Counted from the first letter of the stretch, positions 41,571-51,050 are shown. The stretch: 64,000 bases of DNA from Prochlorococcus sp. AG-412-I05 (GCA_003214855.1 QCLC01000006.1:1-64000); one strand, 5' to 3'. Notes: generated by a model from the sequence alone, not told the origin. Program-made: numbers and translations.

Positions 41571-43133
41571 TCAATTGGGCAGGGCCCAGGGGTTGATCCC
41601 TAAATCGGCACCGATGAGATGGGAGCAGGCAAAGCCACTAAAAGCAACTGCATTTAGGCCTTGGCCAGGGAAACAAGAGTCGCCGACGCAATAAAGCCCT
41701 TTGAGTCCAGTGCGGTTAAAGGGCATGGTGAGAAGGCCTGGTAAACGACTGGAGGGGATTGGCCCATAGCTACCCTGAAATCGTCGTAGGAAACGTCGAT
41801 GGCTACGAGGAGTGCCCACCTCTCGGTGAACGATGGCTTGACTTAGGCCAGGCAGGATTTTTTCGAGTTTCCTGATTAGACGATCAGCATCAGCTTGCTT
41901 TTTGCTGTTGTAGGTCGCAGGGCTTAGGTCTTGCCATGCCTGCATTGAGGATGGTGTGAAGGCGTGGACGATGTGATGCCCCTCTGGCGCCAGGGATGGA
42001 TCCAGGAGAGTCGGCATAGAGACGAATGCGACACCCTGTTCACTCTCCATTTCATCCCAGCTTTCTAGGAGCAGATGGTGGCAGTGGCTGTTGGCTGGAA
42101 TGGCATCGTTACGGACTCCAAGGTGAAGAGAGAGGAAGGATGGCGATGGCACATAGCGGCGTCGCCAGGTCTGCTCCGCTGCGGGTGTGTGTTCTGCATC
42201 CACCAGGGCCTGTTTGGACCCTTCACCGCTGAATGTGTCCCAGCGAGTGGCGTTGGATATCACCCTGCGGGCGTGGATGATTTCTCCATTTGCTAGCTGT
42301 ACACCAACAGCACGGTTATCTTTTAGCACCACTCGTGTGACCCGTGCCTTGTAGCGGATCTCACCACCATGACGTTGCATGCCTTTGACGAGCTTTTGGG
42401 CTATCACACCAACGCCTCCTTTGGGGTAGTTGATGCCACCGGCATGGCGATCTGAAAACACCATGCCAGCATTGATCATCGGTGTGCGGTCGGCAGGCAT
42501 CACTGACCAGCAGAAGCATTCAATGTCGATGAACCGCAACAGTTCTGGGTCTTTGATGTGACGCCTGGCTACATCACCCACATTGACGGGCAACCAGCGC
42601 GCAAGACCGAGACAGGCCAGGGGGGACTTGAAAAAAACTTTGGCCAGATAAGTGGGATCCTCGATCGATAGCAGTGGCATTGCATCCAGGCAGTTGAACA
42701 CTTGCCAACAGATGTCGTAAAAGTGACGGATCCCCTTCGCTTCGTGGGGGAAGCGTGCGGTGAGATCAGCAATGAACTGCTCGTATTTTCGATCAACTGC
42801 GAGCTCTAATCCTCCAGGAAGGTGGTAGGCGAGTTGGGCGGGGTCAGGCAGGGTGTCACAGTGCTCCCCCACATCGGCCAAAGCTCGGGTGAGCAGGTTG
42901 GTGTATCCCTTTTCTCCGAACCCGAAGATCATTGATGCACCTACATCAAAGGTGTAGCCCTCTCGCTGGAATGAGCCGCTACTACCACCTGGGATTGTGT
43001 AGCTCTCCAGAACAAGAACCTTGGCACCTTTGACAGCTAGCTGACTGGCGGTGACCAGGCCGCCGATGCCCGAACCGATAACCACAGCATCCCAAGGCTG
43101 TGTTGCGTCTTTTTCGATGGGGATAGGTTCCAT
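41571..43133 (-). CDS. crtH: Carotene isomerase (CrtISO/CrtH)
   Basis: DAVVIGSGIGGLVTASQLAVKGAKVLVLESYTIPGGSSGSF; GLYCVGDSCFPGQGLNAVAFSG. Confidence 0.9.
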   Translation of the reverse strand: MEPIPIEKDATQPWDAVVIGSGIGGLVTASQLAVKGAKVLVLESYTIPGGSSGSFQREGYTFDVGASMIFGFGEKGYTNLLTRALADVGEHCDTLPDPAQLAYHLPGGLELAVDRKYEQFIADLTARFPHEAKGIRHFYDICWQVFNCLDAMPLLSIEDPTYLAKVFFKSPLACLGLARWLPVNVGDVARRHIKDPELLRFIDIECFCWSVMPADRTPMINAGMVFSDRHAGGINYPKGGVGVIAQKLVKGMQRHGGEIRYKARVTRVVLKDNRAVGVQLANGEIIHARRVISNATRWDTFSGEGSKQALVDAEHTPAAEQTWRRRYVPSPSFLSLHLGVRNDAIPANSHCHHLLLESWDEMESEQGVAFVSMPTLLDPSLAPEGHHIVHAFTPSSMQAWQDLSPATYNSKKQADADRLIRKLEKILPGLSQAIVHREVGTPRSHRRFLRRFQGSYGPIPSSRLPGLLTMPFNRTGLKGLYCVGDSCFPGQGLNAVAFSGFACSHLIGADLGINPWALPN

Positions 43134-43280
43134 GGCATGGTCTCAACAGCTTGACGCTAAGGGCTTGTATGCAACTCTGAACCCGTCAACTCTGACTGTG
43201 AAGTTTGCGGCAGCTTTGCTGGAGAGATTAAAGAATCAGTTTGATGCTTGCCCTGCTCGAGACGATTATGAACTCCCTAT

Positions 43281-44669
43281 CTAGATAGGGACCTTGCTCG
43301 TGCCCCATTGTTGCTGGGCTTCCTCAAGCATATTGAGCGCCCTATCTCGGTAGGCACCGTAGCGTGCGCGTTTAGCGTGGATTCGCTCTGCAAGTTCTGG
43401 CAGAAGGCCGAAATTTGCGGGCATCGGCTGGAACTCCCCTTTACGGCCCCTAAAGCAGTCGCTGTCACTCACAAAGTGTGTAAGGGCACCGATCATTGTT
43501 GTAGAAGGAAGCGTAATGGTGTTGAGACCCATTGCCAATCTCGCTGCATTGTTTCCAGCAAGCCAGCCTCCAGCTACTGCAGCGGTATAACCCTCTGTTC
43601 CGGTGATCTGTCCAGCAGCGAGGAGGTTGGATCGTTTGCTGAACTGCAGGGTTGGTTCAAGTAGCTGCGGGGCTTCGAGAAAGGTATTGCGGTGCATGAC
43701 CCCAAAACGCACGAATTCAGCCTGGTGCAGGCCTGGAATCATTTTTAGGACTCGCTTTTGTTCGCTCCATTTGAGATTGGTCTGAAAGCCCACCAGATTC
43801 CAGAGACGACCCTCGTGATCTTCTTTGCGCAGTTGCACAACTGCATAAGCCCGCTTGGAGCGACGCACGTCTCGATCATTGAGATCGCCCCAACGGGGAT
43901 CCCAGAGTCCGATTGGTTTGAGTGGGCCGTAGCGCATTGTGTCTTCGCCGCGACGAGCAAGCTCTTCGATTGGTAGGCAGCCCTCGAAAAACTTGGCAGA
44001 TTCCTTATCGAACTCTTTGAGTTCGGCTTGCTCAGCATTGAGCAGTGCCTCCCGAAAGGCAAGGTATTGCCCTTTGTCCATCGGGCAATTCATGTAGTCA
44101 GCGTCACCTTTGTCGTAGCGGCTTGCCCGAAATGCCAGTGTGAGATCGATACTTTCGCCTTCGATAATTGGACTGGCGGCATCAAAGAAGTGGCATTCGC
44201 TACGGCCGGTGAAGGTGCGTAGGTTGTCTGCAAGCAATTCACTGGTCAGAGGACCCGTTGCCAGAACAGTGATTTGTCCTTCATCTGGAAGGTGTTCCTG
44301 CTCTTGGCGCTCGATCGTGATGCGTGGATGGGCAGAGAGTTCTTTGGTAAGGGATGCACTGAAGGAAGCCCTATTGACAGCTAGTGCACCCCCAGCAGGT
44401 ACGGCGTGGCTGTCGGCTGTGCGAATCACGATTGAGCCCAGCCGGCGCAGCTCTTCCTTGAGTAGGCCGGCAGCACGATCGCTACTTAGAGCGCCAAAGC
44501 TATTACTGCAGACCAGCTCTGCACATTCACTGCTGTAGTGAGCTGGTGAGTGCTTGATCGGCCGCATCTCTACCAGCCTGACAGGCACGCCTGCTTGTGC
44601 TATTTGCCAAGCAGCTTCTGAACCAGCCAGGCCGGCTCCGATGACAAGCACAGTAGGGAGGGAACTCAA
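43281..44669 (-). CDS. trmFO: Methylenetetrahydrofolate-tRNA-(uracil-5-)-methyltransferase TrmFO
   Basis: [64 protein letters not shown]. Confidence 0.95.
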   Translation of the reverse strand: MSSLPTVLVIGAGLAGSEAAWQIAQAGVPVRLVEMRPIKHSPAHYSSECAELVCSNSFGALSSDRAAGLLKEELRRLGSIVIRTADSHAVPAGGALAVNRASFSASLTKELSAHPRITIERQEQEHLPDEGQITVLATGPLTSELLADNLRTFTGRSECHFFDAASPIIEGESIDLTLAFRASRYDKGDADYMNCPMDKGQYLAFREALLNAEQAELKEFDKESAKFFEGCLPIEELARRGEDTMRYGPLKPIGLWDPRWGDLNDRDVRRSKRAYAVVQLRKEDHEGRLWNLVGFQTNLKWSEQKRVLKMIPGLHQAEFVRFGVMHRNTFLEAPQLLEPTLQFSKRSNLLAAGQITGTEGYTAAVAGGWLAGNNAARLAMGLNTITLPSTTMIGALTHFVSDSDCFRGRKGEFQPMPANFGLLPELAERIHAKRARYGAYRDRALNMLEEAQQQWGTSKVPI

Positions 44670-44744
44670 GAGTTCAGGTCATTCGGCATTTGGCCTGAAC
44701 TCGAGCTTAGGCAGTGGCCATTTGGGGATGGCCATTGCGGACTT

Positions 44745-44861
44745 TTAGCCTTTGTTTTTGCTGACAAGCCCTAAGCCCTGTTGCTTTAAAGCAGCACCGC
44801 GGATGTTGATAAAGGCCCAGGTGGCGGCAAGTAAAATAGGGAGGAGAACGATGAGAATCAT
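44745..44861 (-). CDS. psbY: Photosystem II protein Y (PsbY), 38 aa
   Basis: MILIVLLPILLAATWAFINIRGAALKQQGLGLVSKNKG translated by eye; not in the supplied ORF track because of length. Confidence 0.85.
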   Translation of the reverse strand: MILIVLLPILLAATWAFINIRGAALKQQGLGLVSKNKG

Positions 44862-45085
44862 GAGGGGGCTGATCGCTTAGTGGATTTTGCAGAGAACCGA
44901 TTCTACGGACTTACATAAGGGCAAGCATGCTTGGCCTCAGCAGCTGATCGAATTTTCACCAATCACTTTAGGTCCTTAATCTTCAGTTGATGGGGTGGCT
45001 GCATGGATCCTTTGCCAAGCTGTCCTTTTTGCTCGATAGGCTGCATGATAATTTTCATGCGTGCCTGAATGGCATTCCAAAAGGC

Positions 45086-45157
45086 GGGTCGCTAGCTCAG
45101 CGGTAGAGCATTCGGCTTTTAACCGACTGGTCCTGCGTTCGAATCGCAGGCGACCCA
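45086..45157 (+). tRNA. tRNA-Lys (anticodon TTT)
   Basis: GGGTCGCTAGCTCAGCGGTAGAGCATTCGGCTTTTAACCGACTGGTCCTGCGTTCGAATCGCAGGCGACCCA; acceptor GGGTCGC/GCGACCC, loop CTTTTAA. Confidence 0.97.
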
Positions 45158-45168
45158 CTTCAGTCAGG

Positions 45169-45211
45169 CCAGTCAGTTTCGGCGAAAATGCCCTTGCTGA
45201 CTGGTTTTTTT
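45169..45211 (+). terminator. Terminator downstream of tRNA-Lys
   Basis: CCAGTCAG...CTGACTGG followed by TTTTTTT. Confidence 0.8.
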
Positions 45212-45349
45212 CTTGCCCTGAAGAGCCATCAAAGACTTCGGAGTACTTCGTTGGGAATCGGCTCATGTCGCGCATTGCGACATGGACTTAGGCGCGTATA
45301 GGAAGAATCAACCCTTATCTTGAGGGGTAAAGTCGTATCAAAAGGAACA

Positions 45350-45547
45350 ATGGCGACAGCCGCTGAAAAACGTGAGGACATTAAAAGCAAGCTCCAAATT
45401 CTGCGTAAGGAATTGCGGGAGATCCATTCGAAAGTGATGGAGGAAAGCACGATGCCCGAACCCAGCGAAGTGCGTGCCTCGATGGCCAAATTGGAAGAGC
45501 TGCTTGAAGTACTTGAACCCAAGTCAGCGAAGAAGTCGAAGAAGTAA
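45350..45547 (+). CDS. Small coiled-coil-like hypothetical protein (gene 'A' of duplicated region)
   Basis: MATAAEKREDIKSKLQILRKELREIHSKVMEESTMPEPSEVRASMAKLEELLEVLEPKSAKKSKK; a decayed paralogue lies at 46595-46820. Confidence 0.7.
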   Translation: MATAAEKREDIKSKLQILRKELREIHSKVMEESTMPEPSEVRASMAKLEELLEVLEPKSAKKSKK

Positions 45548-45566
45548 ACCTCATGAGCGGATATTC

Positions 45567-45830
45567 CTGAGAGGATTTTTAAAGACCACTAGGACTTCGC
45601 CACAGTCTTCGTCATCTTCGATGACCTAGCTCCAGCTGTATGCGTCGAGAGCTACTCGTGGGTTTTCGATGAGGACTGGCTTGAGTTGCATCGCCTCTTC
45701 GAAGGCTCTTGCCCCTTCTGCTTTGACTGGCTTGTCGGGGTCAATGGCTATTGCAACGTCATAGTTCTGGGAGTTGAGTCATTTGATTTCTTTCGATCAT
45801 CCTTGATTCGTTTGTTGATCCAGTTCTCGG
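45567..45830 (-). pseudogene. Degenerate copy of gene 'B' (46220..46561)
   Basis: Strong nucleotide identity (e.g. TTTTCGATGAGGACTGGCTTGAGTTGC.TCGCCTCTTCGAAGG.TCTTGCC...GGCTTGTCGGGGTCAATGGCTATT) but no intact ORF. Confidence 0.8.
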
Positions 45831-46028
45831 CTCTTGCTCACATCCACTCTGGTCTTTAGCTCCTCCGGCTTGAGTGCCATATCCCAAGCCCAAACCTTTT
45901 GATAGGTTAAAATGCCTAGCTTAAGTAGCTTCGGAATACCTAAGGCAACCGGATAAACCCCTTTGGGTGAGGTGAAGGGTATCGCGTTCGTGTCAATGGA
46001 CGCGTAAGTTTTGTCGTACTGTTTCGTT

Positions 46029-46103
46029 GTAGCAGCGCATCTCAGGGTTTCCATTTGGCTTTTTAAACTGGCTGGCCCTGCGTTCGAATCACACACGACC
46101 CAT
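46029..46103 (+). pseudogene. tRNA-Lys pseudogene (degenerate copy; 3' half well conserved)
   Basis: TTGGCTTTTTAAACTGGCTGGCCCTGCGTTCGAATCACACACGACCCA versus genuine TCGGCTTTTAACCGACTGGTCCTGCGTTCGAATCGCAGGCGACCCA; acceptor and T-stem pairing lost. Confidence 0.8.
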
Positions 46104-46124
46104 CTCAATCACAACAAGGGGCTA

Positions 46125-46152
46125 GGGCCAAAAAGCTTTGGCCCTTTTGCGT
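46125..46152 (+). terminator. Hairpin with T tract after tRNA pseudogene
   Basis: GGGCCAAA-AAGC-TTTGGCCC-TTTT. Confidence 0.6.
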
Positions 46153-46219
46153 TTGAACGCTGTGATGGTGGTTTTGTTGAGATTGTTGTGGTCAGCTTGC
46201 AAAACTCGTGCGTGCCTTG

Positions 46220-46561
46220 TCACTCCTGAGCGACTTTCTTGAAGACCACTAGGAATTCGTCACTATCTTCGTCATCTTCGACGACCCAGCTCCAGCTTGA
46301 TGCGTCGATTGCTACGAGTGGATTTTCGATGAGGACTGGCTTGAGTTGCGTCGCCTCTTCGAAGGTTCTTGCCACTTCTTCTTTGATTGGCTTGTCGGGG
46401 TCAATGGCTATTTCAACGTCATAGCCCAGGGAATAGCTTCTTTCCCCTTTGACCGACCCATGGAGTAGCTCGTTTTTCAATCCAGTTCTCGGTTCTGGTG
46501 GACAAATGCACTCTGTTGCGTATTTGTGCTCATGAGTGTTAGATGACACACTTTCCGACAA
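46220..46561 (-). CDS. Hypothetical protein (gene 'B' of duplicated region)
   Basis: 113-aa intact ORF (…SYSLGYDVEIAIDPDKPIKEEVARTFEEATQLKPVLIENPLVAIDASSWSWVVEDDEDSDEFLVVFKKVAQE). Confidence 0.7.
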   Translation of the reverse strand: MSESVSSNTHEHKYATECICPPEPRTGLKNELLHGSVKGERSYSLGYDVEIAIDPDKPIKEEVARTFEEATQLKPVLIENPLVAIDASSWSWVVEDDEDSDEFLVVFKKVAQE

Positions 46562-46594
46562 AGTGCTGAGGCCTTATCGGGAAAGAGTTTCTCG

Positions 46595-46820
46595 ATGTCT
46601 ACAGCGAGTGAGAAACCTGAAGAGGTCAAGGTTAAGCTTCAGGGCCTCCGCAAGGCCTTGCGGGTCATGCATGCAGGGGTGATTGAAGAGGGGGCTTGAA
46701 GAAACAGTGCTCTCTGAGCCTGGTGATGTTTGAGTTGCTATGGCCCAGTTGGAAGCTCTACTCGAACTGTTAGAAAGCAAGTCAGCTAGAAAATCGAAGT
46801 CGAAAGAGTCAGCCAAATGA
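46595..46820 (+). pseudogene. Degenerate copy of gene 'A' (45350..45547)
   Basis: Reads MSTASEKPEEVKVKLQGLRKALRVMHAGVIEEGA* then, after frame disruption, MAQLEALLELLESKSARKSKSKESAK*; parallels gene A. Confidence 0.8.
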
Positions 46821-47841
46821 CTTAGAGCTGTTTTTTGTCAATCCTCACTGTTGTAGGCATGAGCTATTCGGAACTGCGCTCAGCTGTGAGCCTGGATCCA
46901 CTTCGATGGATGTGATTGATTTGTTGAGCACTACTTGCATCTCTTTGCTGTGAGAATGATGCCCCAAGCTGATCCAATGCTTCCAGGGGCTTGTGTGGGA
47001 ATTATTCCAGTTTATGGGGTTGGGTTTTCTGTAGTCATTGTCAAGCAAGGAAAAATCTGGAGCTGAAAGCAAATCAGAAGCGCTAGGGGGTGTAACCCAG
47101 ATTGATGTCCTGCATGAGGAGTGATGCATGCATTAAAAAAAACCGTTTAGGGTGGTACTGAGAGGATTACTTGCAACTGGAATAGCGTGAAACTTCAAAA
47201 GCTATCAAGCTCTTATAGGTGTTGTCTCTCTAAGTTTTTTATCTTTAGACTGGTCATCATTACTTCCCTTGAACAAAGTTTTTTACGTTGACCATTGCGC
47301 AATAATCTAAGCCGTGGGAAAAACTATAAAAATGAATGATTAAAGATTTAAATGCCTGCTACATATTGACTTTGGCAGTGAGATTGTTGACTTGCTAAAG
47401 TGCTAAATAGCATGTTGAAAATCAACAATTGGCAGACTTCCAGGCTGCTTGAGAGGCAATAAAGAGAACCTGGCTGGTTGGCGGGTGATGAGGAGAGCCA
47501 ACCTTGGAAAGCTTCTCTTTAGTGACATGAAAGATTATAAGCAGGCTCAAGATAAACTCTGAACTTGCTTGCAGTGCTATCTAAAATACCCTAATAAATG
47601 ACAGACATAGTCTGCTTTCCAGGGCCCATTGCTGCGGATTGCAGAACCACTATTTCCCCTGGACTGTTGATGGATCCACGCTGATGCCCTTTGGTGTATC
47701 CATCTCTAGTTTGAAGACACACCGATCAACCCCTCTGTTGATCCTTCGCTGCCGATAGCTTTGGTTCTTTAGTCGAAATGGATCTTGGCAATACATGCTC
47801 CTGGTGTGTTGTTTAATTGATCATTGAGATTGATTGGAGCA

Positions 47842-47949
47842 ATGGAAATCCCTGAAAATAATTTCGAGATAGATACGCAAACCGTTTGCTCCGCGAGTAG
47901 TTTCTCTGCGGATTTTGCCAATCCATGCAAGATCAATTGCAGCGTATAG
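47842..47949 (+). CDS. Possible Cys-containing small peptide (35 aa)
   Basis: MEIPENNFEIDTQTVCSASSFSADFANPCKINCSV in a 1.4-kb otherwise ORF-poor region; composition only. Confidence 0.2.
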   Translation: MEIPENNFEIDTQTVCSASSFSADFANPCKINCSV

Positions 47950-48301
47950 GAGAAAATAGTTTTAAGGAGGAGATGTAGAAGAATGATGCGCTTGATTGAT
48001 CGAGATCTGAAGTCTGCGTACTAATGCCTTAAAGGTTTACGAATTCCCCTAACAGTAAATGACTTTTCTGAGGGGTTTTTGGTGTTCTAATCATGCGCAA
48101 AGAGCAAAGCTTTTGCAGGTAATAATTTGCCTTGAGAAGGGGTTCTCAAAAGATCTTGCAAAGGGGAGACCTTGCATTCTTCTTCTTACACCCATCATGT
48201 GATCAAGTTCACGAAGATGAGTGAGAGGCAGCAAGGTTTCTTCTGCTTAATGAAATCAGGCTGGTAGATATCGGGCATAGAGCCCTCACACTATCCAAAA
48301 G

Positions 48302-48505
48302 ATGAAATCACAGCTCGCCGTCACATGTCTTTTAATTGCCATGGGAATATGTATTCAGGACCAATATCCCCAACAGATGAACGCTAAAGCAGAGTCGCGC
48401 AGAGTTCTTTGTTCAAAGCAAATTGGCATCCCATTTGGCACCGACAACATGAGCGGCCTTCAGTGGGAGAAATTCGGGCAATGCATTCGTGAATCTTTGT
48501 CCTGA
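48302..48505 (+). CDS. Small secreted hypothetical protein
   Basis: MKSQLAVTCLLIAMGICIQDQYPQQMNAKAESRRVLCSKQIGIPFGTDNMSGLQWEKFGQCIRESLS with signal-like N-terminus and paired Cys. Confidence 0.55.
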   Translation: MKSQLAVTCLLIAMGICIQDQYPQQMNAKAESRRVLCSKQIGIPFGTDNMSGLQWEKFGQCIRESLS

Positions 48506-48733
48506 GAGTTGTTTGAACTCCGCTCTTGTACCGCAAAGGAGTAGGGCTGACCCTTGGACTAATTGCGGTTTGACCTGTTGAGGAGGCTTCGCTTACGTTG
48601 ACGGATCTCTGAGGAGTCCGCTCAGGTTGATCTCATCAGCATCGTGTTTGGGTAGTTTCAAGAGGATGCGGATCTAGTTCCGTGATTCATTGCTAGACCG
48701 TAAGGGAGTCTTGGTGCTTCCGAGCCCATCTTT

Positions 48734-48988
48734 TTGTTGAGACTTGGTTGCGACTTAGTGGATTTGTGGCGAGATTTGTGTAGTGGTGCACACCTCATTA
48801 AAGCAATGGCTGTTGGCTCGCTTATTACAGTTAACCTTAATCGAGTCAAGGAAATCATTGATCGCTTAGCCACTGGGGAAGTAGTAAGCCTGGAGGAGAG
48901 GATCAAATCGCAGAAGTATGCAATTCACATTCCGTTTATTGCTGTCATGTTGAGCAAAGCCATTCGAAATCGATCGGAGCTGAAATGA
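48734..48988 (+). CDS. Small hypothetical protein
   Basis: Likely shorter product MAVGSLITVNLNRVKEIIDRLATGEVVSLEERIKSQKYAIHIPFIAVMLSKAIRNRSELK. Confidence 0.4.
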   Translation: MLRLGCDLVDLWRDLCSGAHLIKAMAVGSLITVNLNRVKEIIDRLATGEVVSLEERIKSQKYAIHIPFIAVMLSKAIRNRSELK

Positions 48989-48989
48989 A

Positions 48990-49115
48990 ATGTACTTATT
49001 GAACGAAGCGGGTGGTCCAAGCACTCTTACTATTGCCGCAGTGGTGATTGCTATCCTTACTTCAAGTTGGTTGTTTGGCGCATTGATAACCCTCCTCACC
49101 AAAAGTAGAAAATAA
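48990..49115 (+). CDS. Small membrane peptide (41 aa)
   Basis: MYLLNEAGGPSTLTIAAVVIAILTSSWLFGALITLLTKSRK; ATG one base after the upstream stop; single TM. Confidence 0.5.
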   Translation: MYLLNEAGGPSTLTIAAVVIAILTSSWLFGALITLLTKSRK

Positions 49116-49193
49116 CCTTACTTGGCGAAAAGAATTGAGTGTTGAGAATCAATGAGCCATACACTTTTTCAATTCATTGCCTAGTGAAAGCCC

Positions 49194-49322
49194 ATGATTG
49201 GACTAGGGACTAATATTGGTTTTCTAATCATATTTATTGACTTGATTCTTCTTATAAGAAACATCCAAGCAAAGGACCTGAATGGATCCCTTTGGCGATC
49301 CAAGAGATTTATCCCTTCATAA
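49194..49322 (+). CDS. Small membrane peptide (42 aa)
   Basis: MIGLGTNIGFLIIFIDLILLIRNIQAKDLNGSLWRSKRFIPS; single TM. Confidence 0.4.
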   Translation: MIGLGTNIGFLIIFIDLILLIRNIQAKDLNGSLWRSKRFIPS

Positions 49323-49396
49323 GTATGCAGACAACCTCGTAATTTGAGTCTTTTTACTAGTAAATCATTATGGCAGGGTTAATGTTAGCTTGATCT

Positions 49397-49428
49397 GAGC
49401 TGATGAGCTGATGAGCTGATGAGCTGAT
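49397..49428. repeat. Perfect 4x tandem octamer GAGCTGAT
   Basis: GAGCTGATGAGCTGATGAGCTGATGAGCTGAT. Confidence 0.95.
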
Positions 49429-49997
49429 AAATTGTTTTTACATTGATTTAGCCAAAGATCCACCATGAACTATGTGAGGCTCATTAGCTTGGCTATTTTC
49501 AACAGATTATTGAAGTGCCATTAGTGGATTTTCTCGGAATCACATCAGATGCTTCTTTATAGGGTTGTTAAGACACGCATAGAAAGTGACTGATGACAAA
49601 AGCTGATTCTCAAGCGATTGGGGAATCGATTTCCAGCGAGGGTTTGGCACCTCTCCTCTGGAAATGGTTGAACTGAATCTCTAGCAAAAACCCACCTTAT
49701 TTTCTGGACCTGGAAGGCCTAAGTCTTCAAGACTTGATCTTGCCTGAACCATGGCAGGCCTTCTGAGTGAATTGTGAGAAATTCGCCCTTTAGCAAGAAT
49801 CGCCTCTGATTGTCGACAGAGTGTGCCAGTGAATTGACCGACAGTAAGTAATTGTACCTAAAAAATCGATTTTTTTAGCATAAATACCTAGGTAGTTAGC
49901 ACTAATTTGCTGCTCAAGTGGAGTCTTGTTACAGGTTCTAGGTGAATCCCTTAGTAAAGGTTCATAATGCTGCTGGCGTTTCTCTTGCTCCGTTCTC

Positions 49998-51050
49998 GTG
50001 CAAACTTATGGAAATCCTAACCCCACCTATGGGTGGTGGGCAGGAAATGCTGGAACTACAAATCGATCAGGAAAATTCCTGGCAGCGCATATTGCCCACA
50101 CAGGTTTGATGGCCTTCTGGGCAGGATCGTTCACCTTATTTGAACTTTCCCGTTATGACCCCTCAGTACCCATGGGGCATCAGCCTCTGGTTGCCCTCCC
50201 TCATCTGGCAACTCTTGGAATAGGGGTCGGTGATGGTGGTGTCATAACTGATACTTACCCAATTGTTGTGACGGCAGTCCTGCACCTGGTTCTATCCATG
50301 GTTTATGCAGCTGGCGGACTTATGCACTCCCTCCTATTCAATGGAGACATTGGCGAAATGGGAGTTAAGTGGGCTAGAAAGTTTGACTTTAAGTGGGATG
50401 ATCCAGACAAGTTGACCTTTATTCTTGGTCATCACCTATTCCTATTAGGCCTTGGCAACGTTCAATTTGTTGAATGGGCTAAGTATTACGGCCTGTATGA
50501 CAATGCAGAAGGTGTAGTACGAACTGTAGTACCAAACCTGAACATTGGCATGGTATGGAATGCTCAGTTTAATTTCCTAGCTATTAATAGCCTTGAAGAT
50601 GTAATGGGCGGCCATGCCTTCCTCGCATTGTTCATGATGTCCGGTGGCCTTTGGCACATTGTTACCAAGCAAGCTGGTGAGTACACCACATTTAAAGGCA
50701 AAGGAATCCTTAGTGCTGAAGCTCAGCTCTCATGGGCCCTTGCAGGTGTAGGTTGGATGGCTTTAGTTGCTGCCTTCTGGTGTGCTTCTAACACAACCAT
50801 TTATCCAGATACATTCTTCGGTGAAGTTCTAGATCTCAAATTCAGTATCTCTCCTTATTGGGTTGACACTGCAAATCTTCCTGAAGGAACCTACACATCA
50901 CGTGCTTGGTTGACCAACATCCACTACTACTTGGGATTCTTCTATATCCAAGGTCATCTGTGGCATGCCCTCAGAGCTCTCGGATTTGATTTCAAGAGAG
51001 TTTCCAATGCTATTGGCAATGCCGACAGCGCAACAATTACTCTGAACTGA
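49998..51050 (+). CDS. pcb: Chlorophyll a/b-binding light-harvesting protein Pcb (IsiA/CP43 family)
   Basis: MQTYGNPNPTYGWWAGNAGTTNRSGKFLAAHIAHTGL, FILGHHLFLLGLGNVQFVEWAKYYGLYD, SGGLWHIVTKQAGEYTTFKGKGILSAEAQLSWALAGVGWM, NIHYYLGFFYIQGHLWHALRALGFDF; GTG start. Confidence 0.95.
   Translation: MQTYGNPNPTYGWWAGNAGTTNRSGKFLAAHIAHTGLMAFWAGSFTLFELSRYDPSVPMGHQPLVALPHLATLGIGVGDGGVITDTYPIVVTAVLHLVLSMVYAAGGLMHSLLFNGDIGEMGVKWARKFDFKWDDPDKLTFILGHHLFLLGLGNVQFVEWAKYYGLYDNAEGVVRTVVPNLNIGMVWNAQFNFLAINSLEDVMGGHAFLALFMMSGGLWHIVTKQAGEYTTFKGKGILSAEAQLSWALAGVGWMALVAAFWCASNTTIYPDTFFGEVLDLKFSISPYWVDTANLPEGTYTSRAWLTNIHYYLGFFYIQGHLWHALRALGFDFKRVSNAIGNADSATITLN

Noticed and set aside
45061-45291. Plus- and minus-strand ORFs spanning tRNA-Lys
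   Set aside because: Translations of the tRNA gene itself (…HSAFNRLVLRSNRRRPT…)
45797-46108. 103-aa minus-strand ORF
   Set aside because: Its first part is antisense to the tRNA-Lys pseudogene and the far end enters the decayed gene B copy; no independent support
46845-47129. 94-aa minus-strand ORF
   Set aside because: No homology-like motifs, no signal for initiation, composition typical of random frame
48034-48080. CCCCT...AGGGGTTTTT hairpin
   Set aside because: Only about 5 bp stem with a 20-nt loop; too weak to call a terminator with confidence
49397-49428. Possible CRISPR-like repeats
   Set aside because: Contiguous octamers without spacers and no cas genes; simple tandem repeat only. 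No CRISPR array seen anywhere in the window
46835-49990. Prochlorosin (ProcA) lanthipeptide precursors
   Set aside because: Looked for Nif11-like leader ending in GG plus Cys-rich core because such strains often carry them; none was recognised
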